A stretch of DNA of 14,150 nt from Rhodospirillales bacterium (GTDB taxonomy: Bacteria > Pseudomonadota > Alphaproteobacteria > Acetobacterales > Acetobacteraceae), in NCBI GenBank assembly GCA_903644035.1, contig CAHJXG010000257.1, positions 1 to 14,150 of the forward strand, written 5' to 3'. This document shows, one piece after another, positions 5,278 to 13,971 of the stretch. Both the position numbers and the translations under genes were made by a program. Under the pieces are notes generated by a model that searched no databases, was not told where the DNA came from, and saw only the letters and a program-made list of their open reading frames with translations. The stretch's first letter is position 1. Each line of letters opens with the position of its first letter.

Positions 5278-8200
5278 CAATATGTCCCTCGGCGACGTGG
5301 AAGCCACCCGAGGAGTCGAGTCGATAGAGGCGGTCGAACTTGCCTTCCGGCGCCGTGGCGTCTTCCTCGCCAGAGTATCGTCGAGCTTGGCGGCCACTTC
5401 GCGTTACCTCCACCTCGACGACGAGGTCGAGATCCTCACTACGCAGGAAACCCGCAAGTTGCTCGCGGTGCGCAAGTAGCCGCCTCCCGACAGAACGCGT
5501 GCGGGTGCTCCACCGGTCATCGTCGCTCTCCTTCTCGCCCCAAGCCTCATAGATAAACATGGGAACCGAGGCAGCAGGTTGCGACCAGAGGGGTGCACCG
5601 GTGGCATCGCGGACGAGACCGCAGGTTCTGCCGACGCGATTTCCAGGCAGCGACCTGATGTAACAAGCGTAGCCTTTATACGGATCATGCTTATCGATCC
5701 CCTCGTCGCGTTGCGGACTCTGGAGCCAGCCGATCAACCGGTGGGGCGGCTCGTCAAACTCGAACTCGGAGTCGCCCTCGTCCGGCAGTTTGTAATCCCA
5801 GGAGTCCTCCATCGTCTGAAGCGCGCGTAGTAGGGACGGGGCCGTCGAGGGATTGACGAGGGCGCTCGAGAGCCGCGTCCGCTGAGAACGCTCCTCTGCG
5901 ATCGTTTCCTCGTAGCCGTTCACCACTACATAGTCGGCGCGCTCGGGCGGGAACAACGCGAGACGATGGTCGCCCTCGACGACGGCTGCCGTCCAGTCCG
6001 CGGAGAGCTCCTCCCCGAGTGCCCAGTGCCGCGGATGCAGAGGCGTGGGAACCAAGAGGTCGGCAGCCCACAACGGCGGCTCGGTTAGTTGCTCGCGCCT
6101 GGCTCGGTGGCCAAGATCGTCCCAGTCGCCCGGGTCGCACTCGCAGAGAGGAGTGGTCTTCAAGAGCTCGCCCGCCGCGCACCACATAGCGTGCCATTCT
6201 AGATGGGTATCCAGCGGTTCGACCGTGGGATTCGATCCGTGGCTATGGCTCGTCAGGGCATAGTTCCGGTCGCCGCTGAGACTCTGCCGGAGATGCGGAG
6301 CGGCCTGCACACCCTCCTCGTCCCATCCCCAGACATCAACGATCCACCGCTCGGCCTCATCCAGAAATCGAGCTCCGTCAAGACCGGCGAAGGCCCGCAT
6401 TATTCTCTCATACCAGTCGGGAAGTGTGTTCATTGGGTCGAAGCGGAAGCGGCGCTCCTTTCGCCCGGACACGAAGCCGGACGGTCCGTAGCGGTTCTCG
6501 ACCCGTACTCGTGGAACGCCGGGTTCATTGACCCTCGCCAGCCCGGTTGCCTGCGCTGGGGTCAGCGTCAGGACACCGGCGATGACCAGCTTTCGACATG
6601 CGTCGCGCGCGAAGGCGCGAAGCAGTAGGTGAGGGAAAGTGTCATCGAGGGCCGCGCTCAACAACAACGGCCCGACGGGCGCGACGGTCGTCGGACACTC
6701 CCCCGCGATCCGGTCGAGGCAGATAACCGTCCAGAGGCGGGCGGCCAGCGGGTAATAGGCCGGGGGCGGCCCGGAGAAAACCGGCTCCGTCTGTCGTCCG
6801 TGTTCGGCGACGACCGCCGGGACGATCCCCCGCTCCCCGGTCCGGGCCATCCGCCGGAGGGCATGCGCCGCCCGCCAGCGGATCCGGGTGTCCGGCGAAG
6901 CCATCTGGGCCACGAGGAAGCGTGCAATCGCCTCGTTCATGGTGCGGGGCAGGTCTTCGGGCGGGCCGACCGCCTCGAGGTGTTCGCGGCTAATTCGGGA
7001 TGCGAGGCGTCGCACGTACCAGTTAAGCAGATCCGCCGTGTCGGCCTCCGACAGCAGCACTCCGACACGCGCTACCAAAGCGAAAATCGTCTCTGCGGAC
7101 AGCGACTCGACATTGTCCTGTATGGACGCGAGCAGTAGGTCCCGCTGACCGTCGACAGGTAGCCCAGTGTGGGCGAGGAGAGGCGTGAGCTCGTCCCTGC
7201 CGAACGGCGTGCCGAGAGAGAGCCGTGGGAGCCGAGCCTTGATCAGCCTCGGCAGCCGGTTCCTCGACCAGGCGTCCACGCCGGGTGACCGCCAGGCGTC
7301 CAGCGTGTCCAAGATCGCGCGGACCGACGCGCCTTCCCAGCCATCCTCATCCAAGGACGCGAGGGCGTCGAGGAAGCGGTTGCGGTCCCGAAGCGGGACG
7401 GCGGCACGGGCAGTGGCGAGTATCTCGTCCCGGGACAGGTACACCTTTTCCACACGGGCGTTCGATTGTAGCCGGGAGACGACGCTGGCCATGGCCAAGG
7501 CGTCCACGAGGACGTCGGGCGTCCACCTGTGCCGGGCAACCGCTTCGCTCTTTGCCTTCGCCTTGCGATTGTTCACCGGCGACGTGACGGTTTGGCGGAG
7601 CGCTCGCTCGAACTCCTCCTGCACGAGGGCCCCCTCCGCTATGGAGCCAGTCGGTGCGAGCGATCCTGCCAACATCTCGGACAGTTTGCCCTCTCGGCTT
7701 GGTCGGAGGAGCAAATCGCGGGCTGCCTCCTCCTGAAGCACGTCGATGTTCGGTAAGGACAACGTGCGAGCCTCGGACATCGAAGCTTTCAGCGAGCCCT
7801 TGTCGTGCTCCAGCATGAGAGCCAGCGCCGCGGCCTGCCCCGGCGTCAACGTCCTCGTCTTGAGCGAGCTTCCGAGGACTCCAGGTAAGGTTTGCCAAAG
7901 ATCGACGGTGCCACGGGCGTCCCAACGGGATGCGGCGGCGAGGGCTAGTTGCGGATCCAGCCGCATCAGAGCGGCCATGGCTTGGTCCCAAGGAAAGTGA
8001 TCGTCGCTTTCGAGCCGGATCGCGGCATCCGCCACCACCTCGCCGAGCGTCAGCGCGGTCTCGCGTCGGTCGAGCATGGCATTCGCTGCCCGGCGCACGA
8101 GCTGCTCCAGCATGATGAGTTGCGCCCGGCCTTCAGTGTCGAGTTCGCCTGCCGCGCCTACCGCGAGCTGAAAGACCGCACCGGCGTCGTCGGGACTCAA

Positions 8201-11200
8201 CGAAAGCAGCAGGCGGGCATATCCCATCAGGGTATCTGCCTTACCACCAGCGCCGATCCTCAGGTCAGCGGCCGCTCGCGCGGCTGTGGTCAAGGCAGCC
8301 GCGAGCTGCTCGTGCAGCTTGGGCCGGAGTGAGAGCCGCGACACAAGGCCTCGGTCGGGCGCCATGTGTCCCGCTCGCCAGCTATCGTCTAGACCGAGCG
8401 CAACCTCCATCAGGTGCGCAGGATCGATATTCATGGCGAGAAGCGACAGGACCTGCCGGGCCGCGAGCGACCGGACGATCCCGTGCCTGAAACCCCGCCT
8501 CAGCCGCCAGCCGTTCTCCCCGATGGAACCCGTGCCGCGTCGGAGTTCCGCCAGCGCGGAGTCGCCGCGATGCAGGCCGACGAGGACGCAGGCAACCACT
8601 CCGTAACTCGGGAATACCGTGCCTGCGTGCTCCTGGAGCTCGCGATCACGGTCGGCTTCGTCCCGGCCGATCTGTCGCCGTCCGTCGTCCGGCTTGGAGT
8701 CCACCTTCGGCCTCTGCTCGAAGATCTCCGCAACCAGAGGAGCGTGCCCGGCCCTTGCCTCCCGAAGTGCGAAGGCCCGGAACAGGGCATCCAGGCGAGC
8801 CAGGTCTGACGTGTGGTGCTTATCAACGCGTCGCAGCGCGGGTTCCAGGAAGCGGGCGAGAATGGCGTCCACTCCCTCCCGCTCCGGTGCGCGAGCGGTC
8901 AAAATCTCGCAGCCTGTCAGGAGGAGATCCACGACGCGGGTCTGGAGGGCGTCGTTGCTCTGGTAGCCCCCCATGAACCCGGAGATTCGGACCATTCTCG
9001 AGAGCCGCAGGAGGCCTTGTTCCAGGCGCTCGGTATCGATCTCCTGTCCGGCCAGCGCGAGTGGCACTCGGACGAAGACCCCACCGATAGGGTCCAGCCC
9101 GCCGTCGCCGAGGATCTCCTCCAAGGCTGTCGCCTTCCCCTCGGCGATAAGACGGGCGGGCAAGGTCAGGCCAACCTCGACATGAAGCGTGCTCGGCCTC
9201 CAGCTTTCCAGACGCCCTAACGCCTCCCGCGCGCCCTTCAGCTTGAAGACGGCCTCCACGTCTGCTTCCACGGTTTGGTTACCAATGGGCCAGCGCTCCA
9301 TCGGCTGATCATGGAGATCTAGTTGCAACGCCCGCCTCGCCTCCAGCCACGCGGCGAGGCTGCGCATGCCCTCTTTGTAGGAGACGGCATCTCCGCGTTC
9401 GGCATGGACGACGAGCTGATGAAAGAGAAGGCGTCCGTGGTTCGGTCGGCAGTCCGGGTCGGACAGCAGGAGGCGGCCTACCGTGTCGGTGGCGAAGCGC
9501 ACTGCAAGGTCCGGGTTCGCAGCCAGCAAATCCCGCAATGCGTCGTCGGTTCGGATGCCTTCAGCGCCAAGGAGCACGTATCGCAAGGCGCGCGAGTCTT
9601 TTCCCTCGGCGCGCGATGCTGACAAGGCCAACCGCAGTCGCTGGACCTCCGCCTCGCGCCGCTCGATGGCGTCGTTCACTGCGGCGGGAATCGGCTCACG
9701 TTCCACCAAGGCGAGCAGATCGTCGAAGCGCCCCGCGGCGGATAGCGTTGGGGCGACGTGAATGGCAGCATACTGGTCGTTCCCGGACTGGGACAGGAGC
9801 CATGTGGCCGCGCGATTTCGGACAGGTGCCAATTCCTGCCCCGCACGCTCGCGGACAAAAGCTTCGAAATCTTCGTCGGCGAACCGCACCGCATCGTCGT
9901 CCAGTCGGATTCCCGGTGCGAGATCGGAGCAGGTGTCGCGGATGTGGTCCGCGTCCAGATCAAGGACTGCCGCCAGCGCGGCGACCGGGACTGGCCGCGC
10001 GAGCACCACCAAGCCTGCGCAGAGCCTCTCGAGCTGCCGGAGACTCCCGTTTTTCGTCAGCGCTTCGATGAAGCGCTGCTCGAAGACGTCGTCGAGGGAC
10101 TTTCCAGGGCGCAGACGTTCGAGCGGAGTGTCGGAACTACCCTGCTCGCCCTCGAAGGCATAGGACTGCACTCGGGGCAATCCGTTGGAGAGAACGTGGA
10201 ACTCCTCGATCCAGTCGTCCGGCGCGGATCGGTGCAGCCCTACGAATGTAGCCGTCTCCGAGCGGGTGAACGGTTCGAGACGGATGCGGTCGTAGTGCTC
10301 GGGAAGGCGTAATCCCTTGAGGCAACTCGTCCGCGCGGTGACGACGAAGCGCACGTTCCCCGGAAGTTCACGCAGCAGCACGAAGTCGTGGACGAATGAG
10401 CTCTCCGGCGGACCTCGTTCCTCCGCAGCAGTAACTGAGTTGTCGGCGGCATCGACAACCACGACCAACAGGGCGTTCGGATTAGCCGCGGCGAGCGTCT
10501 CGGCTGCGTGGCGTAGTCGATGCATGAACATCCGAGGGAAATCCGTCGTCCCATGCCTCGACAGTAGCAGGGGCAAGCGAAGCCGTGTGGCGACCTCGTT
10601 GGCCAATTGAACAAAGGCATCGGCAGGTTTGTGGCGTAGAGCCGCCGGATCGAGATATCGACCCCCACCGTAGCAGTCGAACATGACCATGAGCGAGCCG
10701 CTCGGAAGGTCTTCCTTGACCTGCTGGAGGGCCGTCGTCTTTCCGACGCCACCGTTTCCATGGATACAGACGAACTGGTAACTGGCAATGCGGCAGCTTG
10801 CCTTTTCGACCATCGTCCTACGGACCAAGCAGTCAGTCCGCCTGACGTCGGATGGGCACGGAAAGAGCGCATGCCTGTCAGAGGCTCCCAACGCGTTAAG
10901 CTGTATCGCCTCCCGTGTGATTGGCGCGCGGTCGTGCTCCGGCAACATGCGTGTGCGAATGAACTGACGGAGCAGGAGCGACGCCGTCCTGGCATCCCCG
11001 TCGGTCCAGGCCGCCATCGCTTGGAGGAGCCGGTCTTCAAGGGCGAAGCGGGAGCCTGTTCTCGAAACGAGATCGAGGGAGGCAGCGAAATCCTGGAAGT
11101 CTGCCGCCGTGAGGCCCGACGCTCGGGCTAGCTTTACTTCGTCAGGCTCGTTTGCCTTTCTAGGACCTTTTGGAATTCTGACTGGCGCGGCGGCCGCACG

Positions 11201-11659
11201 CGCGACGGCATCGGTAACTTCCTGAGCGACCGGTTGGTTGGTGACCAGGGCAGCTTCCGGCGGCCGCCGCCCGGGCCGCAGATTCCGGATCCCCTTCCAT
11301 GCCTCGGCCAATCGGGCGATGACCGACGCATTTCGTACTTTGCTTCCTTGTCTCTTCTTCGCCCCGGCTTTTGTCTGAATCAGGCGCGCGACCGTCCATG
11401 GCGCTTTTGGAGAGGAACCCGAGTACTTCAGCTGTTCCACCCGAATGCGGCTCGCCGACACCGCGTCGGGGCCGTCGAAATACAGAGCGCAGTCCACCCC
11501 ATCCCAGGTGTCCGCCTTCCCCTCTTCCAGCATCCCCTCGACCGCCAGAGCCTCCAATCCACCGTCGCCGCCGAGGAGGCCGATGGCGAGGCGCGCAGCC
11601 CACAGCTCGTGAAAGTCGTCGCCGGTGTTGGACCCTCGCGCGCCCCGGTAGTCTGTCAA
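5246..11659 (-). CDS. Avs-like STAND NTPase with N-terminal Cap4/DUF4297-type nuclease domain, about 2137 aa
   Basis: A giant multidomain protein with the layout of Avs (AVAST) antiphage sensors. Numbering is from TTG 11659. Residues 1-200 resemble the Cap4/DUF4297 nuclease: YRGARGSNTGDDFHELWA, then Asp53/Asp56 (TWDGVD) and VEQLKY (Glu75, Gln76, Lys78), a PD-(D/E)XK core. The STAND/NACHT NTPase follows: Walker A HGNGGVGKTT (about 300-309), Walker B LLVVVVDAADNS (about 397-408), an arginine after a strand (FVVTARTS, about 438-445), then a winged-helix-like region. The remaining ~1500 residues are mainly helical with HEAT-like repeats (RIRWRAAHALRRMA, near 1585) and an uncharacterised Trp-rich C-terminal region. 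Known Avs proteins bind phage proteins through the C-terminal repeats, form tetramers and activate the nuclease. Start: AGGAG lies six nt before TTG 11659; ATG 11677 and ATG 11758 (AAGGAAGG upstream) are alternatives. All visible motifs look intact. Confidence 0.9.
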   Translation of the reverse strand: MTDYRGARGSNTGDDFHELWAARLAIGLLGGDGGLEALAVEGMLEEGKADTWDGVDCALYFDGPDAVSASRIRVEQLKYSGSSPKAPWTVARLIQTKAGAKKRQGSKVRNASVIARLAEAWKGIRNLRPGRRPPEAALVTNQPVAQEVTDAVARAAAAPVRIPKGPRKANEPDEVKLARASGLTAADFQDFAASLDLVSRTGSRFALEDRLLQAMAAWTDGDARTASLLLRQFIRTRMLPEHDRAPITREAIQLNALGASDRHALFPCPSDVRRTDCLVRRTMVEKASCRIASYQFVCIHGNGGVGKTTALQQVKEDLPSGSLMVMFDCYGGGRYLDPAALRHKPADAFVQLANEVATRLRLPLLLSRHGTTDFPRMFMHRLRHAAETLAAANPNALLVVVVDAADNSVTAAEERGPPESSFVHDFVLLRELPGNVRFVVTARTSCLKGLRLPEHYDRIRLEPFTRSETATFVGLHRSAPDDWIEEFHVLSNGLPRVQSYAFEGEQGSSDTPLERLRPGKSLDDVFEQRFIEALTKNGSLRQLERLCAGLVVLARPVPVAALAAVLDLDADHIRDTCSDLAPGIRLDDDAVRFADEDFEAFVRERAGQELAPVRNRAATWLLSQSGNDQYAAIHVAPTLSAAGRFDDLLALVEREPIPAAVNDAIERREAEVQRLRLALSASRAEGKDSRALRYVLLGAEGIRTDDALRDLLAANPDLAVRFATDTVGRLLLSDPDCRPNHGRLLFHQLVVHAERGDAVSYKEGMRSLAAWLEARRALQLDLHDQPMERWPIGNQTVEADVEAVFKLKGAREALGRLESWRPSTLHVEVGLTLPARLIAEGKATALEEILGDGGLDPIGGVFVRVPLALAGQEIDTERLEQGLLRLSRMVRISGFMGGYQSNDALQTRVVDLLLTGCEILTARAPEREGVDAILARFLEPALRRVDKHHTSDLARLDALFRAFALREARAGHAPLVAEIFEQRPKVDSKPDDGRRQIGRDEADRDRELQEHAGTVFPSYGVVACVLVGLHRGDSALAELRRGTGSIGENGWRLRRGFRHGIVRSLAARQVLSLLAMNIDPAHLMEVALGLDDSWRAGHMAPDRGLVSRLSLRPKLHEQLAAALTTAARAAADLRIGAGGKADTLMGYARLLLSLSPDDAGAVFQLAVGAAGELDTEGRAQLIMLEQLVRRAANAMLDRRETALTLGEVVADAAIRLESDDHFPWDQAMAALMRLDPQLALAAASRWDARGTVDLWQTLPGVLGSSLKTRTLTPGQAAALALMLEHDKGSLKASMSEARTLSLPNIDVLQEEAARDLLLRPSREGKLSEMLAGSLAPTGSIAEGALVQEEFERALRQTVTSPVNNRKAKAKSEAVARHRWTPDVLVDALAMASVVSRLQSNARVEKVYLSRDEILATARAAVPLRDRNRFLDALASLDEDGWEGASVRAILDTLDAWRSPGVDAWSRNRLPRLIKARLPRLSLGTPFGRDELTPLLAHTGLPVDGQRDLLLASIQDNVESLSAETIFALVARVGVLLSEADTADLLNWYVRRLASRISREHLEAVGPPEDLPRTMNEAIARFLVAQMASPDTRIRWRAAHALRRMARTGERGIVPAVVAEHGRQTEPVFSGPPPAYYPLAARLWTVICLDRIAGECPTTVAPVGPLLLSAALDDTFPHLLLRAFARDACRKLVIAGVLTLTPAQATGLARVNEPGVPRVRVENRYGPSGFVSGRKERRFRFDPMNTLPDWYERIMRAFAGLDGARFLDEAERWIVDVWGWDEEGVQAAPHLRQSLSGDRNYALTSHSHGSNPTVEPLDTHLEWHAMWCAAGELLKTTPLCECDPGDWDDLGHRARREQLTEPPLWAADLLVPTPLHPRHWALGEELSADWTAAVVEGDHRLALFPPERADYVVVNGYEETIAEERSQRTRLSSALVNPSTAPSLLRALQTMEDSWDYKLPDEGDSEFEFDEPPHRLIGWLQSPQRDEGIDKHDPYKGYACYIRSLPGNRVGRTCGLVRDATGAPLWSQPAASVPMFIYEAWGEKESDDDRWSTRTRSVGRRLLAHREQLAGFLRSEDLDLVVEVEVTRSGRQARRYSGEEDATAPEGKFDRLYRLDSSGGFHVAEGHIGTWAGTGTEP

Positions 11660-11906
11660 TTGCTTCTCCTGGCGCATCAAGGAACCGAAGCTTCGCGGCA
11701 GATCAACGGCAGGAGAACTCGAAAGACTCTGCCGATACAGGCGGAAGCGATAGCCCATCGCGTGCAGGGCCTTCCTTGCCCGCAGCTCCGGACGTGTATG
11801 CTAGCTACAGATCCTGACTTTCTGAAAAGCCTCTACAGCCGCTTTCCGCCCAATCCTGCGGTAGCTGCCCCGGCGCGTAGAGGCCGGTTCTGCTTGCTCC
11901 AAAACC

Positions 11907-12577
11907 CTAGGCATCGTGACGTGCGGCCACGAGCACCTTATCCACCCACGCCGGGACCATCTCCGTCGCGGGCCGTGCCAGGCTTCGTCGAAGGCGCGCG
12001 TTAGCATGGTAGGTTCCAGGTTCAACTCCACTGTGCGCGCGCCATGCGCTCATGTCGTCTCGGCGAAGCCCGCGGCGGGGTAGACCTGCCCGCTCGTGCC
12101 AATCGCGGCGAAGAGGCCGCAGCGCTCCTCCAGCGCCTCCTCGATCTCCTCCATATGCATCGGGACCTCGCCGAACCAGACGACGTGAGGATGCAGGACC
12201 TGGGCACCGCAGGTGGGACAGGGCGTGGCAGCCAGCCCGGCGCCCTTGATTGGAGAGACCATGCCGCAGCGCAGACACCGCGCCTTGGAGAGTTCGCCGT
12301 ACATGTGCAGCAGGTTGGGCTGACCGGCACGGTCGTGCAGGTCGTCCACGTTCTGGGTGACGACGAGGACAGGGCCGGGGTACTCGCGCGCCAAGCGAGC
12401 GAGCGCGTGGTGGGCGGCATTCGGTTGGATGGCAGGGTCACGCAATTGGACCCGTCTTGCATCGTAGAAGGCCTGCACGCGCGCCGAGTCACGGGCGAAG
12501 GCCTCCGGCGTGGCTACGTCCTCGATCCCAGCAGCAATGCCCGCGCCCGTGAGGATGACGATGCCACGCTCGTTCAT
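11907..12577 (-). pseudogene. CobB-type sirtuin (NAD-dependent protein deacylase), multiply inactivated
   Basis: The frame from ATG 12577 (MNERGIVILTGAG) is clearly a sirtuin: GAGI loop, VATPEAFARD, LVVTQNVDDLHDRAG, two CxxC zinc pairs (CLRCG, CPTCG), HVVWFGEVPMHMEEI, AIGTSGQVYPAAG. It carries at least four lesions. The loop normally reading SAxSGIxxFR and the following ~20 residues are deleted near 12526-12534. The catalytic His of the HGE motif is Tyr (codon 12299-12301, HMYGE). A TGA at 12050-12052 interrupts the frame, most simply a CGA-to-TGA change, since the same frame continues AHGARTVELNLEPT. A one-base loss near 11970 shifts FDEAWHGP out of frame with ATEMVPAWVDKVL, which ends at the TAG at 11907. 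No active NAD-dependent deacylase can be made. Confidence 0.9.
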
Positions 12578-12907
12578 CGAGGCGGTGTCGTTGAGTGGCG
12601 GCAGGGAGCAGCCTGCGCCGCCACTCCATTCTGCACCATGGCTGAGATCAGACCGCCGTGCATCGTCCCAACCACGTTCCGCCCTTGTCGGATGACATCG
12701 CGTTCCCGGCACGTGAGTTCGTCGGGCCAGGTGGTTGCAACGAGTGCCTGGCCGTCCACGCCGACAGCGAAGGAACGTATCTCAAGTCCATGAGATTGGC
12801 GACCCGCAACGGCCGAGGCGTATGACCCTTGCAGGGGCGGCAAAGCTCCACCGGGATGGCCTCATGGGACCGTCGCGGCGATGGACCTGGGACATGGAGA
12901 GAAGCGT
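12578..12907. other. Interval with no supported gene
   Basis: About 330 bases between the sirtuin pseudogene start and the methyltransferase start. Open frames exist on both strands, including a minus-strand frame containing GTMHGGLISAMV that recalls the MHGG motif of PaaI-like thioesterases, but no start, length or wider match supports a gene. The promoter of the methyltransferase should lie in its right part. Confidence 0.4.
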
Positions 12908-13531
12908 ATGAACACTCCAGGCATCTACGACCGCCACGTCCTGCCGTGGCTGCTTGCGCTTGCGATGCGGACCAAGGAACTCGTGCCATACCGCGAACGG
13001 GTCGGTCGGACGGCGTCCGGCCGCGTGCTGGAAATCGGAATTGGGAGCGCCCTGAATCTTCCCTTCTTCGGACCCCAAGTCACGGAGGTCGTCGGGGTGG
13101 ATCCGTCGCCCGCCCTGGTTGCGATGGCCCGGCAGCGACGATCCGGACTCCGGTTCCCGTTCAAGGTTGTCGAGGGAGCGGGTGAACGGCTTCCGCTTGA
13201 GGACGGTGGCTTCGACACCGTGTTGACGACCTGGAGCCTGTGCAGCGTCGCGGATCCCGTGCAGGTCCTCCGGGAGGCTCGGCGCGTGCTCCGCCCGGGC
13301 GGGCAGTTGCTGTTCGCCGAACACGGCCGGGCACCGGACGCGGGCGTGAGATGGTGGCAGGATACCCTTACCCCGGCCTGGAGACACGTGGCCGGGGGCT
13401 GCCACCTGAACAGGCGGGTGGACGAACTGGTCGGGGCCGCTGGCTTCCGGCTGGACGACCTCCGCACCGGCTACGCCCGCGGGCCGCGGCCGATGACGTT
13501 CATGTACGAGGGGCGGGCCAAGCCGGGATGA
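12908..13531 (+). CDS. Class I SAM-dependent methyltransferase (Methyltransf_11 type), 207 aa
   Basis: Transfers a methyl group from S-adenosylmethionine to an unidentified small substrate, probably in the cytosol. Motif I is VLEIGIGSALNLPF (about residues 41-54), the acidic residue contacting the SAM ribose is in VVGVDPSPALV, then GAGERLPLEDGGFDTVLTTW (motifs II/III) and VLREARRVLRPGGQLLFAEH (motif IV and beyond), all in the expected order and spacing. It most resembles the UbiE-like or METTL7-like small methyltransferases with a GGCHLNR segment near the end. The start at 12908 has GGAGAGAA a few nt upstream; an ATG 27 nt earlier lacks a ribosome binding site. The gene looks intact although the neighbouring sirtuin is decayed. 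It has no visible operon partner. Confidence 0.9.
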   Translation: MNTPGIYDRHVLPWLLALAMRTKELVPYRERVGRTASGRVLEIGIGSALNLPFFGPQVTEVVGVDPSPALVAMARQRRSGLRFPFKVVEGAGERLPLEDGGFDTVLTTWSLCSVADPVQVLREARRVLRPGGQLLFAEHGRAPDAGVRWWQDTLTPAWRHVAGGCHLNRRVDELVGAAGFRLDDLRTGYARGPRPMTFMYEGRAKPG

Positions 13532-13579
13532 CAGCTTGAACAGCTCTGCTTCCCAAGGGTTTCCGCAGACTCCGAAACC

Positions 13580-13786
13580 TCACTCGGCTTCGGACGGTAG
13601 GGCGGCAAGCCAGGACTCCACGTCGGAACGGTATTGCCTTAAGCGTATCAGGAGTTCCTCCGTGGCTTTGCCTGGTTCTTGGCCGATCGGACGTATTCTT
13701 TCCCCAGCCTCAAACTCGGCTATGTGGCGGCTTAGGCTCTTCCGGAGTTCGATCCATTCGGCCCTGAGATCATCAAGATTGTTCAT
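13580..13786 (-). CDS. Small helical hypothetical protein, 68 aa
   Basis: ATG 13786 follows AGGGAG at six nt, a clear ribosome binding site. The product is predicted to be two amphipathic helices (LDDLRAEWIELRKSLSRHI and ATEELLIRLRQYRSDVESWL) joined by a turn with Gly and Pro (RIRPIGQEPG). It has no Cys, transmembrane segment or catalytic motif. Small proteins of this helix-turn-helix-like shape are common as uncharacterised genes in Pseudomonadota. It converges on the methyltransferase gene with 48 nt between the two stops. No function is proposed. Confidence 0.7.
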   Translation of the reverse strand: MNNLDDLRAEWIELRKSLSRHIAEFEAGERIRPIGQEPGKATEELLIRLRQYRSDVESWLAALPSEAE

Positions 13787-13814
13787 GTCGACTCCCTACC
13801 CAGGGCTAAGCATA

Positions 13815-13832
13815 CGGGACCTCAAGGTCCCG
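13815..13832. repeat. Perfect 7-bp hairpin with a TCAA loop
   Basis: CGGGACC (13815-13821), loop TCAA (13822-13825), GGTCCCG (13826-13832). It lies just upstream of the small helical gene on its strand. No T-run follows on either strand, so it is not a standard intrinsic terminator. Confidence 0.6.
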
Positions 13833-13890
13833 GTGCTGAATGTGGCAAGCGGACCACCCGCTGATCGCCCCGACCTGACTAAGGTTGGCT

Positions 13891-13971
13891 CGGGGTGCGG
13901 CGGCCATCAAGGCCGCTTCGCGCCGCCTTCGGCGGTGGCCTGCGGCCAGCCCTGACAGCCGCCGCACCCCG
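13891..13971. repeat. 14-bp perfect inverted repeat closing a multi-hairpin cluster
   Basis: CGGGGTGCGGCGGC (13891-13904) pairs perfectly with GCCGCCGCACCCCG (13958-13971). The 53-nt interior contains further hairpins: GGCC/GGCC around ATCAA, CCGCC/GGCGG around a TTC loop, and GGCC/GGCC around TGC. The whole would fold into a branched, cruciform-like structure. Confidence 0.75.

Noticed and set aside
5579..11131. Many plus-strand open frames of 70-190 codons opposite the STAND gene
   Set aside because: They lie antisense to a continuous minus-strand frame with clear domains, are rich in Arg, Ser and Pro as expected of shadow frames in GC-rich DNA, and have no recognisable motif.
11907..12712. 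SIR2 protein as a defence effector of the Avs5 or Thoeris kind
   Set aside because: It is CobB-like with zinc-binding Cys pairs, is not fused to a defence domain, and carries several inactivating changes.
12574..12843. Minus-strand frame with GTMHGGLISAMV as a PaaI-like thioesterase remnant
   Set aside because: Only the MHGG stretch is suggestive; the flanking residues do not follow the hotdog-fold pattern and no ribosome binding site is seen.
13891..13971. Branched inverted repeat as an integron attC site, tRNA or CRISPR repeat
   Set aside because: It lacks the attC core GTTRRRY/RYYYAAC pair, a cloverleaf with CCA acceptor or TTC arm, and repeat-spacer periodicity.
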